DNA of 64,000 nt from an uncultured Clostridia bacterium (GCA_947168885.1 CAMVNQ010000001.1:554981-618980), one strand, 5' to 3'; counted from the stretch's first letter, positions 9,937-19,948 are shown. Notes: generated by a model not told the origin, from the sequence alone. Numbers and translations are program-made.

Positions 9937-9964
9937 CCGGTATATGATTAATATCATATACCGG
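9937..9964 (+). terminator. perfect 12-bp stem hairpin
   Basis: CCGGTATATGAT-TAAT-ATCATATACCGG. Confidence 0.6.
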
Positions 9965-10004
9965 TACAATAAATAATTTTATTTTATGAAAGAAGGAATT
10001 TACC

Positions 10005-10205
10005 ATGACCAAAGAAGAACTTTTGGAAAACTACAAAACAATCATCGATACCCAGTGTACGATCAACACCGATAAGTCCGTAGCAATACAAAAAGCATGG
10101 GATATGTGCATACTCTTAGGTAAACGTCACAGGTTTTGGGAACACATATACCTGGAATGCTGGTGCAAGGCTATGCAGGCTCGTGAGCGCAATGCAAAAT
10201 CGTAA
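10005..10205 (+). CDS. small hypothetical protein
   Basis: 66 aa, good RBS (AGAAGGAATT), between rep-like and recombinase genes. Confidence 0.5.
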   Translation: MTKEELLENYKTIIDTQCTINTDKSVAIQKAWDMCILLGKRHRFWEHIYLECWCKAMQARERNAKS

Positions 10206-10211
10206 TAAACC

Positions 10212-10258
10212 AAGTGGTGACACTGGTGACAGCCAGTTCAATGGCTGTCACCACTTTT
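10212..10258 (+). terminator. inverted repeat / terminator
   Basis: AGTGGTGACA...GTGACAGCCAGTTCAATGGCTGTCAC...TTTTGTC. Confidence 0.6.
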
Positions 10259-10307
10259 GTCGCTCTAATAATATTTGTGTATGAAAACTAAGACAGAAAG
10301 TGATAAT

Positions 10308-11816
10308 ATGAAAGCAGTAATATACGCAAGATACTCATGTGATAACCAACGTGAGGAATCAATCGAAGGACAGCTCCGCGAGTGCCTAGCGTTTGCAGAT
10401 CGCAAAGGGTACACAGTCATCAAAACCTATGCAGACAGAGCAATATCCGGCAAGAAAGCCGAAAATCGTCCGGAATTTCAGCAGATGATAACGGACAGTG
10501 CAAGCGGAGAATTTGACATAGTTATTGTGTGGAAGATAGATCGTTTTTCGCGAGACAAGTATGATAGCGTGGTATATAAAACTAAACTTCGCAAAAACGG
10601 TGTCTCTGTAATATCGGCAACCGAACCTATTGACGATACCCCCGAAGGTAAGCTAATGGAATCTATATTTGAGGGCTTCTCGGAATACTATATTAAGGAT
10701 ATGGCGCAAAAGACTGGACGCGGTATGACGGAAAACGCTTTAAAAGGCACCTTTAACGGCGGTACGATAACCTACGGTTATACTATTGATAAAGACAAGC
10801 ATTTTCACAAAGATCCTGCAACAGCTCCTATCGTTTCTGATATTTTTGTACGTTATGCTGAGGGCGAGCCTATCCGCAGCATAGTTGATGAGCTTAACAG
10901 CAAAGGGATAAAAACTAACAACGGCAGAAAGATTACATACCATTTTGTAAACTGGCTTCTCAAAAATCGCCGTTATCTCGGCGAGTACACTTTTCGTGAG
11001 GTGATCAACACGGAAGCCATACCGCCGCTTGTTACTCACGATGTTTTTGAAAAATGTCAGAAAAGATTATCTGATAATAAGCATAAATCTGCCTCTTTCC
11101 GGAAATTTGATGAAAAATATCTGTTGACCCGTAAGGCGTTTTGTGGGTGCTGTGGCGATACAATGTCAGGTATCAGCGGCACAGGAAAAGACAACAGCCG
11201 TTACCGTTACTATCAGTGTATGACATCAAAGACAAAAAAATGTCATAAAAAACTGATAAAAAAGGATTTGCTCGAAAACAGCGTAATACAGCTGATAATG
11301 CAGTTGTTTAAAAACAAGTCGCTGGTCAAGCGTATCTGTGATACCTGTTATGCTTTACAGAGCACGGAAAGCACAGATCTCCCGGCGTTAAGAAAGCAGT
11401 TGAGTCAGAATAAGCGGGAAATAGCCAACATTATGAAAGCTGTTAAAGCCGGACTGGTCACAAAGTCAACCAAAGCAGAGCTTGAACGCCTCGAAGAAGA
11501 GCAGCAGCGAATTGAGGCGGAGATAACCAGGGAACAGATCGCCCGTCCGATCATTTCTCGCGATTTCATCGAATCATGGATCATGGGTTTTGCAAAGTCT
11601 AACCTTAAAAACCAGGAACAGAACCAGCGGCTTATCGACATTTTCGTTAACTGCGTCTATGTTTACGATGATAAAATCGTGGTCATGTTCAATTACAAGG
11701 ATGGGGAACGGGCTATTATGCTCGAAGATGTGGAAAAAGCTATGAAAAAAGAGAACACCCACCTTTGCAGTGAGTGTTCGTCTATGTTTAAGTCTGGTGA
11801 CCCGTACGGGAATTGA
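10308..11816 (+). CDS. large serine recombinase
   Basis: MKAVIYARYSCDNQREESIEGQLREC resolvase N-term; zinc ribbon FCGCCG...YYQCMTSKTKKC; coiled coil. Confidence 0.95.
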   Translation: MKAVIYARYSCDNQREESIEGQLRECLAFADRKGYTVIKTYADRAISGKKAENRPEFQQMITDSASGEFDIVIVWKIDRFSRDKYDSVVYKTKLRKNGVSVISATEPIDDTPEGKLMESIFEGFSEYYIKDMAQKTGRGMTENALKGTFNGGTITYGYTIDKDKHFHKDPATAPIVSDIFVRYAEGEPIRSIVDELNSKGIKTNNGRKITYHFVNWLLKNRRYLGEYTFREVINTEAIPPLVTHDVFEKCQKRLSDNKHKSASFRKFDEKYLLTRKAFCGCCGDTMSGISGTGKDNSRYRYYQCMTSKTKKCHKKLIKKDLLENSVIQLIMQLFKNKSLVKRICDTCYALQSTESTDLPALRKQLSQNKREIANIMKAVKAGLVTKSTKAELERLEEEQQRIEAEITREQIARPIISRDFIESWIMGFAKSNLKNQEQNQRLIDIFVNCVYVYDDKIVVMFNYKDGERAIMLEDVEKAMKKENTHLCSECSSMFKSGDPYGN

Positions 11817-11817
11817 A
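11794..11817. repeat. left att-like direct repeat
   Basis: Identical to 54276-54299; reverse complement TTCAATTCCCGTACGGGTCACCAG resembles a tRNA-Glu 3' end. Confidence 0.8.
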
Positions 11818-11958
11818 AGCACCGCCCAATCTTGAGCTTATCTTTCGCGATTATTCCTAATGTCACGCAATCGCTTTAGTGGAGCCGGTTTAGCCTGTTG
11901 TATGTGTTGGCATTCTAAGCTTATTAATTGTATCAAAATGCAAGTTTTGAACCTTGGC

Positions 11959-11979
11959 AAAGAACAAATAAAGAACAAA
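11959..11979 (+). promoter_or_regulatory. paired integrase arm-type sites
   Basis: AAAGAACAAATAAAGAACAAA, 11-bp spacing. Confidence 0.55.
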
Positions 11980-12035
11980 TATTTTGATTAAATTATATGG
12001 CATATCTCTAATTTTTTTAATAGGAGGATTGCTTA

Positions 12036-12398
12036 ATGGGAAAAACAAATATTGACACAGTCAAGGAAAGAACCTATATTATCAATCATATCAAGATGTT
12101 ACTTGATCAACTCATTGAGCTTGAAAAGCTTGAAAATCCGGATATGACAATTGACAAGTCTCAAATCGAGAAACCTCAGGAAATGCCAAAGGCAAAACCC
12201 GGTGTACCGGTCATGCTTACTATCAAGGAATGCGTTGAGCAGTTCGATTGTCTCAAAGAGTTTACAGTTCGATGGCTTGTAAAGAACAATAAGGTTAAAT
12301 ATATAAGGCCAGGTGATACAGGCAAGGGTAGAGTGTTAATCAACAGAGACAGTATTGTTGAATATCTTGAATCGAAAAACAATAATAATTCAAAATAG
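12036..12398 (+). CDS. HTH/excisionase-type DNA-binding protein
   Basis: VMLTIKECVEQFDCLKEFTVRWLVKNNKVKYIRPG...VLINRDSIVEYLES. Confidence 0.65.
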   Translation: MGKTNIDTVKERTYIINHIKMLLDQLIELEKLENPDMTIDKSQIEKPQEMPKAKPGVPVMLTIKECVEQFDCLKEFTVRWLVKNNKVKYIRPGDTGKGRVLINRDSIVEYLESKNNNNSK

Positions 12399-12570
12399 TG
12401 TCGTACATTCTGAAAACTGATGCTAACAACAGTAAGCTACGGTATCGCACAGCACTTTACCAAACTGTAGATTTGAGTATCATTTAGCAGCTTGTTGTGA
12501 TTTGTAGCGGCAAAAAGTATTTTGACATATCCTTGTATTGTGAGTGCGCAAGTGAACGCTTGCGCACTTT

Positions 12571-12918
12571 TTATCCTTTGCCTGTATATCGTATGCCTTC
12601 CGTTATCACATTCCGATAATAAGGAAGAATGTCAGAATATCTTCTGAATTGTTCCAAAGGTTTTGCTGTAATTGAAACAGTAATATCATGTTCAAGGCTT
12701 AATTTGCTGTTAATAGCAGATACCTTGCTTCTGATCTCAGCAAGTGCTTCGAGATCCATATCAACGGTAACGAGGATATCAATATCACTCTCATCGTCAT
12801 AATCGCCGCGAGCGTAGGAGCCGTAAAGATAAACGTCTGTCAATTTATCGGCAAATAAATCGCTGCACATCTGATACGCTTGTGCAAAAATATCTAAAGC
12901 TTGATCCCTTGTACACAT
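12571..12918 (-). CDS. MNT-type nucleotidyltransferase
   Basis: DVYLYGSYARGDYDDESDIDILVTVD = GSxARG..SDID. Confidence 0.9.
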   Translation of the reverse strand: MCTRDQALDIFAQAYQMCSDLFADKLTDVYLYGSYARGDYDDESDIDILVTVDMDLEALAEIRSKVSAINSKLSLEHDITVSITAKPLEQFRRYSDILPYYRNVITEGIRYTGKG

Positions 12919-12968
12919 ATCCTTATTTCTTTCCGAATTGTACTTGACATAGTAAATGAATTTTGACT

Positions 12969-14144
12969 CTATTTTGCCAATTCTTTATAAGCCCTATTGT
13001 TTTTTGCCATAAAATGATCGGATATTGCTTTTACTTTCTCATCGGAAGCTGTCTCGATAGGTTCAGCCTCCAGTTCATCAAGAAGATGATCATCCGGAAT
13101 AGAACCGAACACATCGTTTTCAAAAGCACATTTTACCGAATCCGTGTTTCTTTTCAGGTAATCTGACGCAAAGACAGCGGAAACCTTGTATTTTCCGTTG
13201 TCTATTTCTTTTTTCAGAAATGCAAAGGAATGTTTCGGCAGATTCAGATCGAGCATATCGGTATTATGCGTAGTGAATATGAGCTGATCGTTCTTGCCAA
13301 GTCTTTCAAGCATCAAGCCAAATATCCGCTTTTCAATATCGCTTTGGATATATGAAAAATGTTCATCGCAATAATAGAAACTGCCGTTTGAGGATAGCAT
13401 TGAGGCAAGGAATATTGATACATCAATGCCCTCAGCGGTACCGCTTGAAAGAATATCCTTGTTCAGGAGCTTACCTTCCTGAATTATTATCTCCTGTCCG
13501 CGACGACGGATAATAAACGAGTCTTTCAGATCTTTTGCCATAGAAATATCCGTCAGAGTCGGATCGAGTGTTCCGATAACTGCCTGCAGAGTTTTAAGCA
13601 GGACTTCGTTTTTGATCTCTGATAGTTTCAGCGATCTTTCGATTTCCGGATACGCAAATCTGTAATTCAATGTACCGACAGCTTTTTTCAGCTTTTTAAG
13701 ACTGCCAGATATTTCATCTGAATGATCTTTCAGCTTTGAAACAGCCTTTTCGTATGAATCGCTAATCCCTATATCGGCGCTAAAATACTGTAATTCAACA
13801 TTCTGTTTGTTTACAGTACCGGATATTCTGTGCAGAGTAAAGCCCTCGTTGACAAAATCGACCTGAAAAGTCGCCGTAGCATCAGCGGACACAAGCTCTT
13901 TGAAATATGCCTCATTGGTCTCATTTAATGCATCGAATATTTTAAGGAGAGCTTTACCGAAGCTCGTCTTTCCGGCAGCATTGGCTCCCATAAGAATAAC
14001 AGCTTTCAGATAGCGGAAACGCTCGCGCCCGTCAAGATGTTCATCCTCTATAAGCGACCCTACGACTTTCTTCGGATAGGTGAAGTTGATATGAAAATTG
14101 TCGAAACCGTATATATTATTCAGCTTTACATCAAGAATTATCAT
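12969..14144 (-). CDS. AAA15-type ATPase
   Basis: VILMGANAAGKTSFGKAL Walker A; GSFYYCDEHFSYI; LIFTTHNTDMLD. Confidence 0.85.
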   Translation of the reverse strand: MIILDVKLNNIYGFDNFHINFTYPKKVVGSLIEDEHLDGRERFRYLKAVILMGANAAGKTSFGKALLKIFDALNETNEAYFKELVSADATATFQVDFVNEGFTLHRISGTVNKQNVELQYFSADIGISDSYEKAVSKLKDHSDEISGSLKKLKKAVGTLNYRFAYPEIERSLKLSEIKNEVLLKTLQAVIGTLDPTLTDISMAKDLKDSFIIRRRGQEIIIQEGKLLNKDILSSGTAEGIDVSIFLASMLSSNGSFYYCDEHFSYIQSDIEKRIFGLMLERLGKNDQLIFTTHNTDMLDLNLPKHSFAFLKKEIDNGKYKVSAVFASDYLKRNTDSVKCAFENDVFGSIPDDHLLDELEAEPIETASDEKVKAISDHFMAKNNRAYKELAK

Positions 14145-14230
14145 AACAGGTCCTCATTTCTTCGCGCTTCGCGATATAACGATAGCACGTTTTGAGGCGT
14201 TTGTCAAGACTTTTCTGCTATTTCAGTAGT

Positions 14231-14313
14231 AAGTCGGCGATAAATAAGCAGTAAACAAGCGGTAATCGGTGGTAAACAGGTGGTAAATTCAGGCGGTAAA
14301 TCGGCGGTAAAAA
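14231..14313. repeat. helically phased GGTAAA array
   Basis: GTAA at 14251, 14262, 14272, 14283, 14296 and 14307. Confidence 0.7.
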
Positions 14314-14427
14314 TACAAAACAATATGGTTAAAAGCTATTGACTTTACCCGATTTGCATGATATAATAATTTATACAGCCAAAATCGGCCGATATTTGAC
14401 GATTGAATGTGATAGGAGGCGATTATA

Positions 14428-15597
14428 ATGTCGAATATACCGTTGTACAAACTCTACCACAGCGATAAATCCGCTTACGAAAAGCAGTATAATGAATTCT
14501 TTAATAATGATGATACTATCCATATTGACATTCATGTTAAAGACAATGAAGCGTTTATCTATCCCACACCGGATATATACAAGACTATCATTGAAATAGA
14601 ACGCACGGATAAGCAGATCAATGCGCTGACATCCGAATTGCCTGAAATAGCCTTAAAGCAATATACTGTAAAGAGTCTGATCGGCGAAGTTGTCACAACC
14701 AATGACATCGAGGGTGTGAGAAGCACACGGAAGGAAATAGGAGCTATAATAGACTCTATCCCTAACAGCAAAAAATCAAAGCGGTTTACCGGACTTGTCA
14801 ACAAGTATAAAGCGCTTGCTTCCGGAGACGTGATTTCGCTGAAAACCTGCTCCGATGTCAGAAAAATATATGATGATATTTTTATTGAGGAGATTGAAGA
14901 GACCGACAAACCCGACGGAGAATTGTTCAGAGCAAAGAGCGTTATAGTCGAAGGTGATAACGGCACTGTCATCCATACCGGTTTAGAGCCTGAATCGGCT
15001 ATCAATCTTGCTATGACGAAAGCGTTAATGCTCCTGAACGATGACAGGTATGATATGCTTATCAGAATATCGGCTTTTCATTTCCTGTTCGGATATATCC
15101 ACCCGTTCTATGACGGCAACGGAAGAATGAGCCGCTTTATTAGCTGCTATTTGCTGTCAAAATGCCTTAATCCCCTGATAGGATACAGACTTTCGCATAC
15201 GATCAAAGATAATATCAATAAGTATTACAAAGGTTTCGAGATTTGCGAAAAATTCAGCAGCAAGGGTGATCTGTCGCCGTTTGTTGAAACATTCCTGAAT
15301 ATCATTCTTGCCGCTGAAAAGCAATTGCTTGATACTCTCACGGAGAAACAGCAGCTGTATAAGAATTACTATCGGTGTATATCATCATACCCCGATAAGG
15401 ACTTGTACGATCTGCTGCTGCAGGCTTCGCTTTTCTCTGATAAGGGTATCGGCTATCAAGATATGATTGATTGTCTGCATATTTCGCTGTCAACTCTTAA
15501 AACAAAGTTGGGTGAGATCAGACCGGAGCTTCTTAAAAAGTTCAAGAATAAGTATGTGTATTACTCTTTGAATTTGAACGAGCTGGATAAAGAATGA
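14428..15597 (+). CDS. Fic-domain protein with N-terminal inhibitory motif
   Basis: HPFYDGNGRMSRF; inhibitory-helix-like TNDIEG. Confidence 0.92.
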   Translation: MSNIPLYKLYHSDKSAYEKQYNEFFNNDDTIHIDIHVKDNEAFIYPTPDIYKTIIEIERTDKQINALTSELPEIALKQYTVKSLIGEVVTTNDIEGVRSTRKEIGAIIDSIPNSKKSKRFTGLVNKYKALASGDVISLKTCSDVRKIYDDIFIEEIEETDKPDGELFRAKSVIVEGDNGTVIHTGLEPESAINLAMTKALMLLNDDRYDMLIRISAFHFLFGYIHPFYDGNGRMSRFISCYLLSKCLNPLIGYRLSHTIKDNINKYYKGFEICEKFSSKGDLSPFVETFLNIILAAEKQLLDTLTEKQQLYKNYYRCISSYPDKDLYDLLLQASLFSDKGIGYQDMIDCLHISLSTLKTKLGEIRPELLKKFKNKYVYYSLNLNELDKE

Positions 15598-15604
15598 TGA
15601 TAAT

Positions 15605-15812
15605 GGAAATGCATCTGCTTTTTTGGTAGCAGTATTCAAGCCCCGCTTCCAGCTTTTCGATCTCGGTCATATCATATCCTCCGTTTCAGTTTGCCATAGC
15701 AGCCTTTTTAAGCGCAGTCTTTTTCCCGACGCTTCTGATAAACACGATGTAATCTATCACGACTATCACCGCGCAGACGCACCATATCGCGGGTTCGAGT
15801 ATCGAGAGAGAT
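15605..15812 (-). pseudogene. gene remnants: C-term of a membrane protein and first codons of a sugar O-acetyltransferase-like gene
   Basis: Reverse strand: ...LSILEPAIWCVCAVIVVIDYIVFIRSVGKKTALKKAAMAN* then MTEIEKLEAGLEYCYQKSRC...*. Confidence 0.5.
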
Positions 15813-15815
15813 CTT

Positions 15816-16148
15816 TTACGCTGCTTTCCAAAGTACGATCCCCTCTTTTGCAACATTCTTATAGAACGGAACTATCTCCTGCCATTTCTTATAGTCATCA
15901 TCCGGGATGTCAATAACCGAGAACAACTTCCCATATTTCAGATTCATATCAACGATAAAGTCAGTTAGTTTATCATCATCAGTAGCAGAAAGAGGACGGT
16001 TAATGATCAGAGCTACATCAACATCGGAATCCCTGTCTGCGGTACCGCGGGCAACGGACCCATATAGGATGATAGCACTTACTGTTCCGCCTATTATTTC
16101 GAGAATTCCTTTTACAAGTTCGTCAAGGGTAGATTGTTCTATGCTCAT
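15816..16148 (-). CDS. MNT-type nucleotidyltransferase
   Basis: SAIILYGSVARGTADRDSDVDVALIINRP; the 131-aa ORF N-terminus runs into foreign sequence, so start MSIEQ is likelier. Confidence 0.85.
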   Translation of the reverse strand: MSIEQSTLDELVKGILEIIGGTVSAIILYGSVARGTADRDSDVDVALIINRPLSATDDDKLTDFIVDMNLKYGKLFSVIDIPDDDYKKWQEIVPFYKNVAKEGIVLWKAA

Positions 16149-16180
16149 GTCCATCTTCCTTTCTGCGGCAGTAGGTGCTG

Positions 16181-16275
16181 TAAAGATATGCGTCTGTGGA
16201 TTTGCCGGCAAATAAATCGCTGCACATCTTATACGCTTGTGAGAAAAAATCTAAAGTCTGATTTATTGTACACAT
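16181..16275 (-). pseudogene. 5' fragment of a second copy of the 12571-12918 nucleotidyltransferase
   Basis: GGCAAATAAATCGCTGCACATCT(T/G)ATACGCTTGTG..AAAAA.ATCTAAAG...TGTACACATATCCTTA shared with ~12840-12925. Confidence 0.8.
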
Positions 16276-16385
16276 ATCCTTACCTCCAATCCTTGATTTT
16301 CTTTATTATACCACAGATTATTAGGAATTGCCAACAGTTCTGAAACAAGTATTTATCGCTGTGTCATCTGCCTCATCGTCCGGAT

Positions 16386-17366
16386 TTATTCGACATCATA
16401 AGCAAATTTGTCGCTAAAATTTTCCTTTACCGCTTCTACCAGCTGAGCATAGCCCGGAAACCCACTTCGATCCGTTCTGAATCCGAAACTATATCTGTCG
16501 GTATTTCCGTTCCTGCAATAAAGCACCAGCCTTCGCATATCGCCTTTAGCGAAGCCCACTTCCGGTGTCATTACCACTCTCTCTATATCCATGTCACCGA
16601 AAGGCTCGCCGTCGATATACATTGTTCCTCCTCTGAACATGATCTCATATGGTATATTTTTTGCAGACTTTTTTGACCTTCCGCAAATAAAAAGATTTAC
16701 ACCGCCGAGTATAAGCACATTCAGTATTATGGCCAGCACAAGCCAGAACCAGTTATCTTCCAGCTCATCCTGTATTATCATAGATATCAGTACCCACGAA
16801 AACAGCACTGTCAGAGACCAGAACATCATCTTTGTCAGCAATCTGTTCCGTTTGTCAATCTTTTCAGCCAGTTCAGCCGCAGGTATGGTGAAATACCTCA
16901 CACTTGCATCATCCGGTTCAAAGCCGTCGTATATAGTGCGGTGCTTCTTTCTCATGCCAGTCTCTATGATCGCTGACAGTCTGCCTGCATTCTGACTGCC
17001 GAGAAAAGAGCACTTTACTTTATGCCTGCCGTCCTTGCCGGCGATATCTATCCACCTTTCTGTTACAGGGATAACTAAGTAATAATGCGTATGCACATGC
17101 ATATACATTTCGTTTTCAGAAAAGAGATACTCTTTGTTCTTAAGATATATGCCGTTCTCATCGACTTGCAGGCTTTTTCCGATACCGCTTATGAAACCGA
17201 TGATACCGCCAAGTATAACGGCCGCCGCCAGTAGCGGAATAAACAATTTTTCTTCCATTCCCAGAGCCAGCGCTATAAGCAGTGTTATACAGCCATACAT
17301 AAACCCGCTTATAAGCCCTGTCGGTATTCCTCTGAACGGATTGCTCCTGAATTCTTCACGTTCCAT
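16386..17366 (-). CDS. membrane protein of unknown function
   Basis: 326 aa with several hydrophobic segments. Confidence 0.75.
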   Translation of the reverse strand: MEREEFRSNPFRGIPTGLISGFMYGCITLLIALALGMEEKLFIPLLAAAVILGGIIGFISGIGKSLQVDENGIYLKNKEYLFSENEMYMHVHTHYYLVIPVTERWIDIAGKDGRHKVKCSFLGSQNAGRLSAIIETGMRKKHRTIYDGFEPDDASVRYFTIPAAELAEKIDKRNRLLTKMMFWSLTVLFSWVLISMIIQDELEDNWFWLVLAIILNVLILGGVNLFICGRSKKSAKNIPYEIMFRGGTMYIDGEPFGDMDIERVVMTPEVGFAKGDMRRLVLYCRNGNTDRYSFGFRTDRSGFPGYAQLVEAVKENFSDKFAYDVE

Positions 17367-17427
17367 TTTTGCTCCTTAGATATACGTTTCACAGCCAAAA
17401 TTCCTCCAACGTATAATTATCAATGTT

Positions 17428-18432
17428 CTAAGATTTATTATTTTTTGAATTCTTTTTAGCTTCCTTTTCAATTGATTTTATAGTATTCAGATATTCCTCT
17501 TCTACGGGTGAAAGGTTCTGTACCTGGAACTTCCGGTATTCTGCTTTTGCCTTCTCTATTGCTTGGGTGTGGCTGACTGCTCCAGCGCCTTCTAATACTT
17601 TTTCGCCTGTCGTTTTCAACAGATTGTCAAGGTGCTCAACATAGTCGCTCATGTACATAGGATTATGGCGCATAGCCTGGACTTCCGCAAAGTCGAAATA
17701 CCCGGAAACGATATTATTCAGTATTTTCAGTTCGTCTTCTGTCAGATAATTTTTGGCAATTTTTACATCTTTAAGCGTTGGGAAGTCTCCGGAAAAGGCC
17801 GTGAGCCCCATAAAAGGCTTTTCGGCGTCCGCACGTTCGTAAATGACTTCTGCAGCGGTATGCCCGTGAGCTGCATAGTGCAGCTTGTTTTGCACCATTT
17901 TAAAGAAAGCAACAGACTCGCTGCTCTTTGGATCGTAATCAACGCTTGTGGCATATAGGTCGAGTACCTGACGATACATCACTTTTTCGGAAGACCGGAT
18001 ATCTCTGATCCTGTCAAGAAGCTCTTTCCAATAGTTGCCGCCGCCGAGGTTTTTCAGCCGCTCGTCATCCATTGTAAAGCCTTTGATCATATACTCTTTG
18101 AGCCGTTCGGTCGCCCAGCGGCGGAATTGAGTCGCTATAAGTGATTTTACACGGTATCCTACAGATATAATTACATCAAGATTATAATAATCAACCTGGT
18201 AGGTTTTGCCGTCTGCGGCAGTTGTTGCAATTTTTGCAACAACTGAGTCCCGTTCCAATTCGCCTTCATTAAAAACATTCTTTATATGTCTTGATATGGT
18301 TGATTTGTCTCTTTGAAAGAGTGATGACAGCTGATCCAGTGTGAGCCACACGGTCTCATCTTCAAAGCGAACGTCAATTTTGGTGTTTCCGTCTTCGGTC
18401 TGATATATAACAATATTTCCTTTATCGTCCAT
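17428..18432 (-). CDS. RhuM-family protein
   Basis: VWLTLDQLSSLFQRDKSTISRHIKNVFNEGEL...YYNLDVIISVGYRVKS..ATQFRRWATERLKEYMIKGF. Confidence 0.93.
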   Translation of the reverse strand: MDDKGNIVIYQTEDGNTKIDVRFEDETVWLTLDQLSSLFQRDKSTISRHIKNVFNEGELERDSVVAKIATTAADGKTYQVDYYNLDVIISVGYRVKSLIATQFRRWATERLKEYMIKGFTMDDERLKNLGGGNYWKELLDRIRDIRSSEKVMYRQVLDLYATSVDYDPKSSESVAFFKMVQNKLHYAAHGHTAAEVIYERADAEKPFMGLTAFSGDFPTLKDVKIAKNYLTEDELKILNNIVSGYFDFAEVQAMRHNPMYMSDYVEHLDNLLKTTGEKVLEGAGAVSHTQAIEKAKAEYRKFQVQNLSPVEEEYLNTIKSIEKEAKKNSKNNKS

Positions 18433-18436
18433 ATAG

Positions 18437-19429
18437 TCACTCTCCTAGTCTTTTTACTAATCTTATCGTCTGTGAATCTGCATCAAGCTCTGCTGTGATA
18501 CCGATAGGAATCGTCAGCATTGGCGCACAATGACTGAAATCACATTCGGCAAGCACAGGATAGTCCGGTCTGTCAAGGTAATCATATATAAATTCGTGAT
18601 ACTTTTTCTCTGTCCCGTAATGCTCGAACTGTCGGCATTTTCCAATGACAAGTCCACTGATAATGTCGAACACTCCGCTTATTTTCAGCTGCGCCAAAGT
18701 ACGTTCCACACTGCAAGCCCATTCCTCTGTATCTTCGATGAAAAGAATATCGCCCTTGCGTATTTCCGGCATGAACGGAGTACCCCATATATTGCTTATG
18801 GTATATAGATTTCCACCGATAAGTCTGCCTGTTACCTTTCCACCTCTGAGAGTAATTATCTCATTTGGGATATGCTTTTCTTCAGTTAATTCCTGCGTCC
18901 AGTCTATAACGTCATCGGAGTAGGATTCGGGGAAAACATATTCATAGCTATCTTCAAAGTTCAGCACTTCGCAAAGGCTTTTCAAAGCTGTATCCCGATA
19001 CGGACTTAGCCTTGCATAGCTTGTCACAAAGTTTGAGCCGTAATATGTGGTCACGCCTGTTTTTGCATAAAGCGCCAAAAGCAGCGCAGTCACGTCCGAC
19101 ATACCGATGACAGGTTTCGGGTTTTCCGCATAGTATTCATAATCAATGTACGGGAGCATTCCGTTTGTCACCTGACCGCCAACGCTTGCCATAAGTATAT
19201 CGACTTCGGGATCGCGGAGCAGAGTGTTGAATTCATCTGCTCTTTCTTCTGGAGAGCCGGAACGGTAGGCGTCCGCCTTGCCCCATAGCTTCCCATGCTT
19301 TACATTGAACCTACAGGAGCGGATGTATTCCTCTGCGCGGGAAGCCGCCTCGGGCGCTTCATTTGTGATGATCCACGACGGACTGAAAACGCCTATTGTT
19401 GAACCTTTATCAATTTTTATGAATTCCAC
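18437..19429 (-). CDS. S66-family LD-carboxypeptidase/MccF-like peptidase
   Basis: IGVFSPSWIITNEAPE...VDILMASVGGQVTNGMLPYIDYEYYAENPKPVIGMSDVTALLLALY. Confidence 0.9.
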   Translation of the reverse strand: MEFIKIDKGSTIGVFSPSWIITNEAPEAASRAEEYIRSCRFNVKHGKLWGKADAYRSGSPEERADEFNTLLRDPEVDILMASVGGQVTNGMLPYIDYEYYAENPKPVIGMSDVTALLLALYAKTGVTTYYGSNFVTSYARLSPYRDTALKSLCEVLNFEDSYEYVFPESYSDDVIDWTQELTEEKHIPNEIITLRGGKVTGRLIGGNLYTISNIWGTPFMPEIRKGDILFIEDTEEWACSVERTLAQLKISGVFDIISGLVIGKCRQFEHYGTEKKYHEFIYDYLDRPDYPVLAECDFSHCAPMLTIPIGITAELDADSQTIRLVKRLGE

Positions 19430-19447
19430 CCATTAATGTGAGATAAG

Positions 19448-19948
19448 TTACGACCTCGCGTCGCTATTTTTTGATCTATATAGCGTGAATCTCGGACCTT
19501 CCTCGCCGAACTTCCCGTTTCTTACGAAACCACACTTTTCGAGCACTCTCTGAGAAGCTTTGTTATCCGGATCTGTCTCCGATTCCACTGCATTGACTCC
19601 CGGCTGTGCCAAAGCCCACTCAGAAACTGCTTTTACTGCTTCGGCAGCATAACCATTGTTCCGGTATTGTTCGGAAATTCCGTATCCGATCTCAACAATA
19701 CCGTTCGGATCAAGTCCTTTAAAACACAATTCTCCGATATGTGTACCGCCTTTCAGCTCGATCATCCAGATCGCATACCATTCCCATTGATCCGGGTTGT
19801 TTAAGCAACCATTCAGCATTTCTGTATAAGCGAGCTTAAGAACATCAACAGTTTGTGATTTTATGAATTGTTCCATTTCCTCTTTAGAGGAAACATGGAT
19901 CCTCAAACGCTCGGTTTCTACTACTATATCTTTCATTTTTTCTCCCAC
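19448..19948 (-). CDS. GNAT acetyltransferase (RimJ/RimL-like)
   Basis: VEIGYGISEQYRNNGYAAEAVKAVSEWAL...NKASQRVLEKCGF. Confidence 0.9.
   Translation of the reverse strand: MGEKMKDIVVETERLRIHVSSKEEMEQFIKSQTVDVLKLAYTEMLNGCLNNPDQWEWYAIWMIELKGGTHIGELCFKGLDPNGIVEIGYGISEQYRNNGYAAEAVKAVSEWALAQPGVNAVESETDPDNKASQRVLEKCGFVRNGKFGEEGPRFTLYRSKNSDARS

Noticed and set aside
10740-11039. Antisense ORF in the serine recombinase
   Set aside because: Fully antisense to a confident gene.
11794-11817. Intact tRNA-Glu gene at either att copy
   Set aside because: Only the 3' end is present; flanking bases do not continue into anticodon or D arms at 11794 or 54276.
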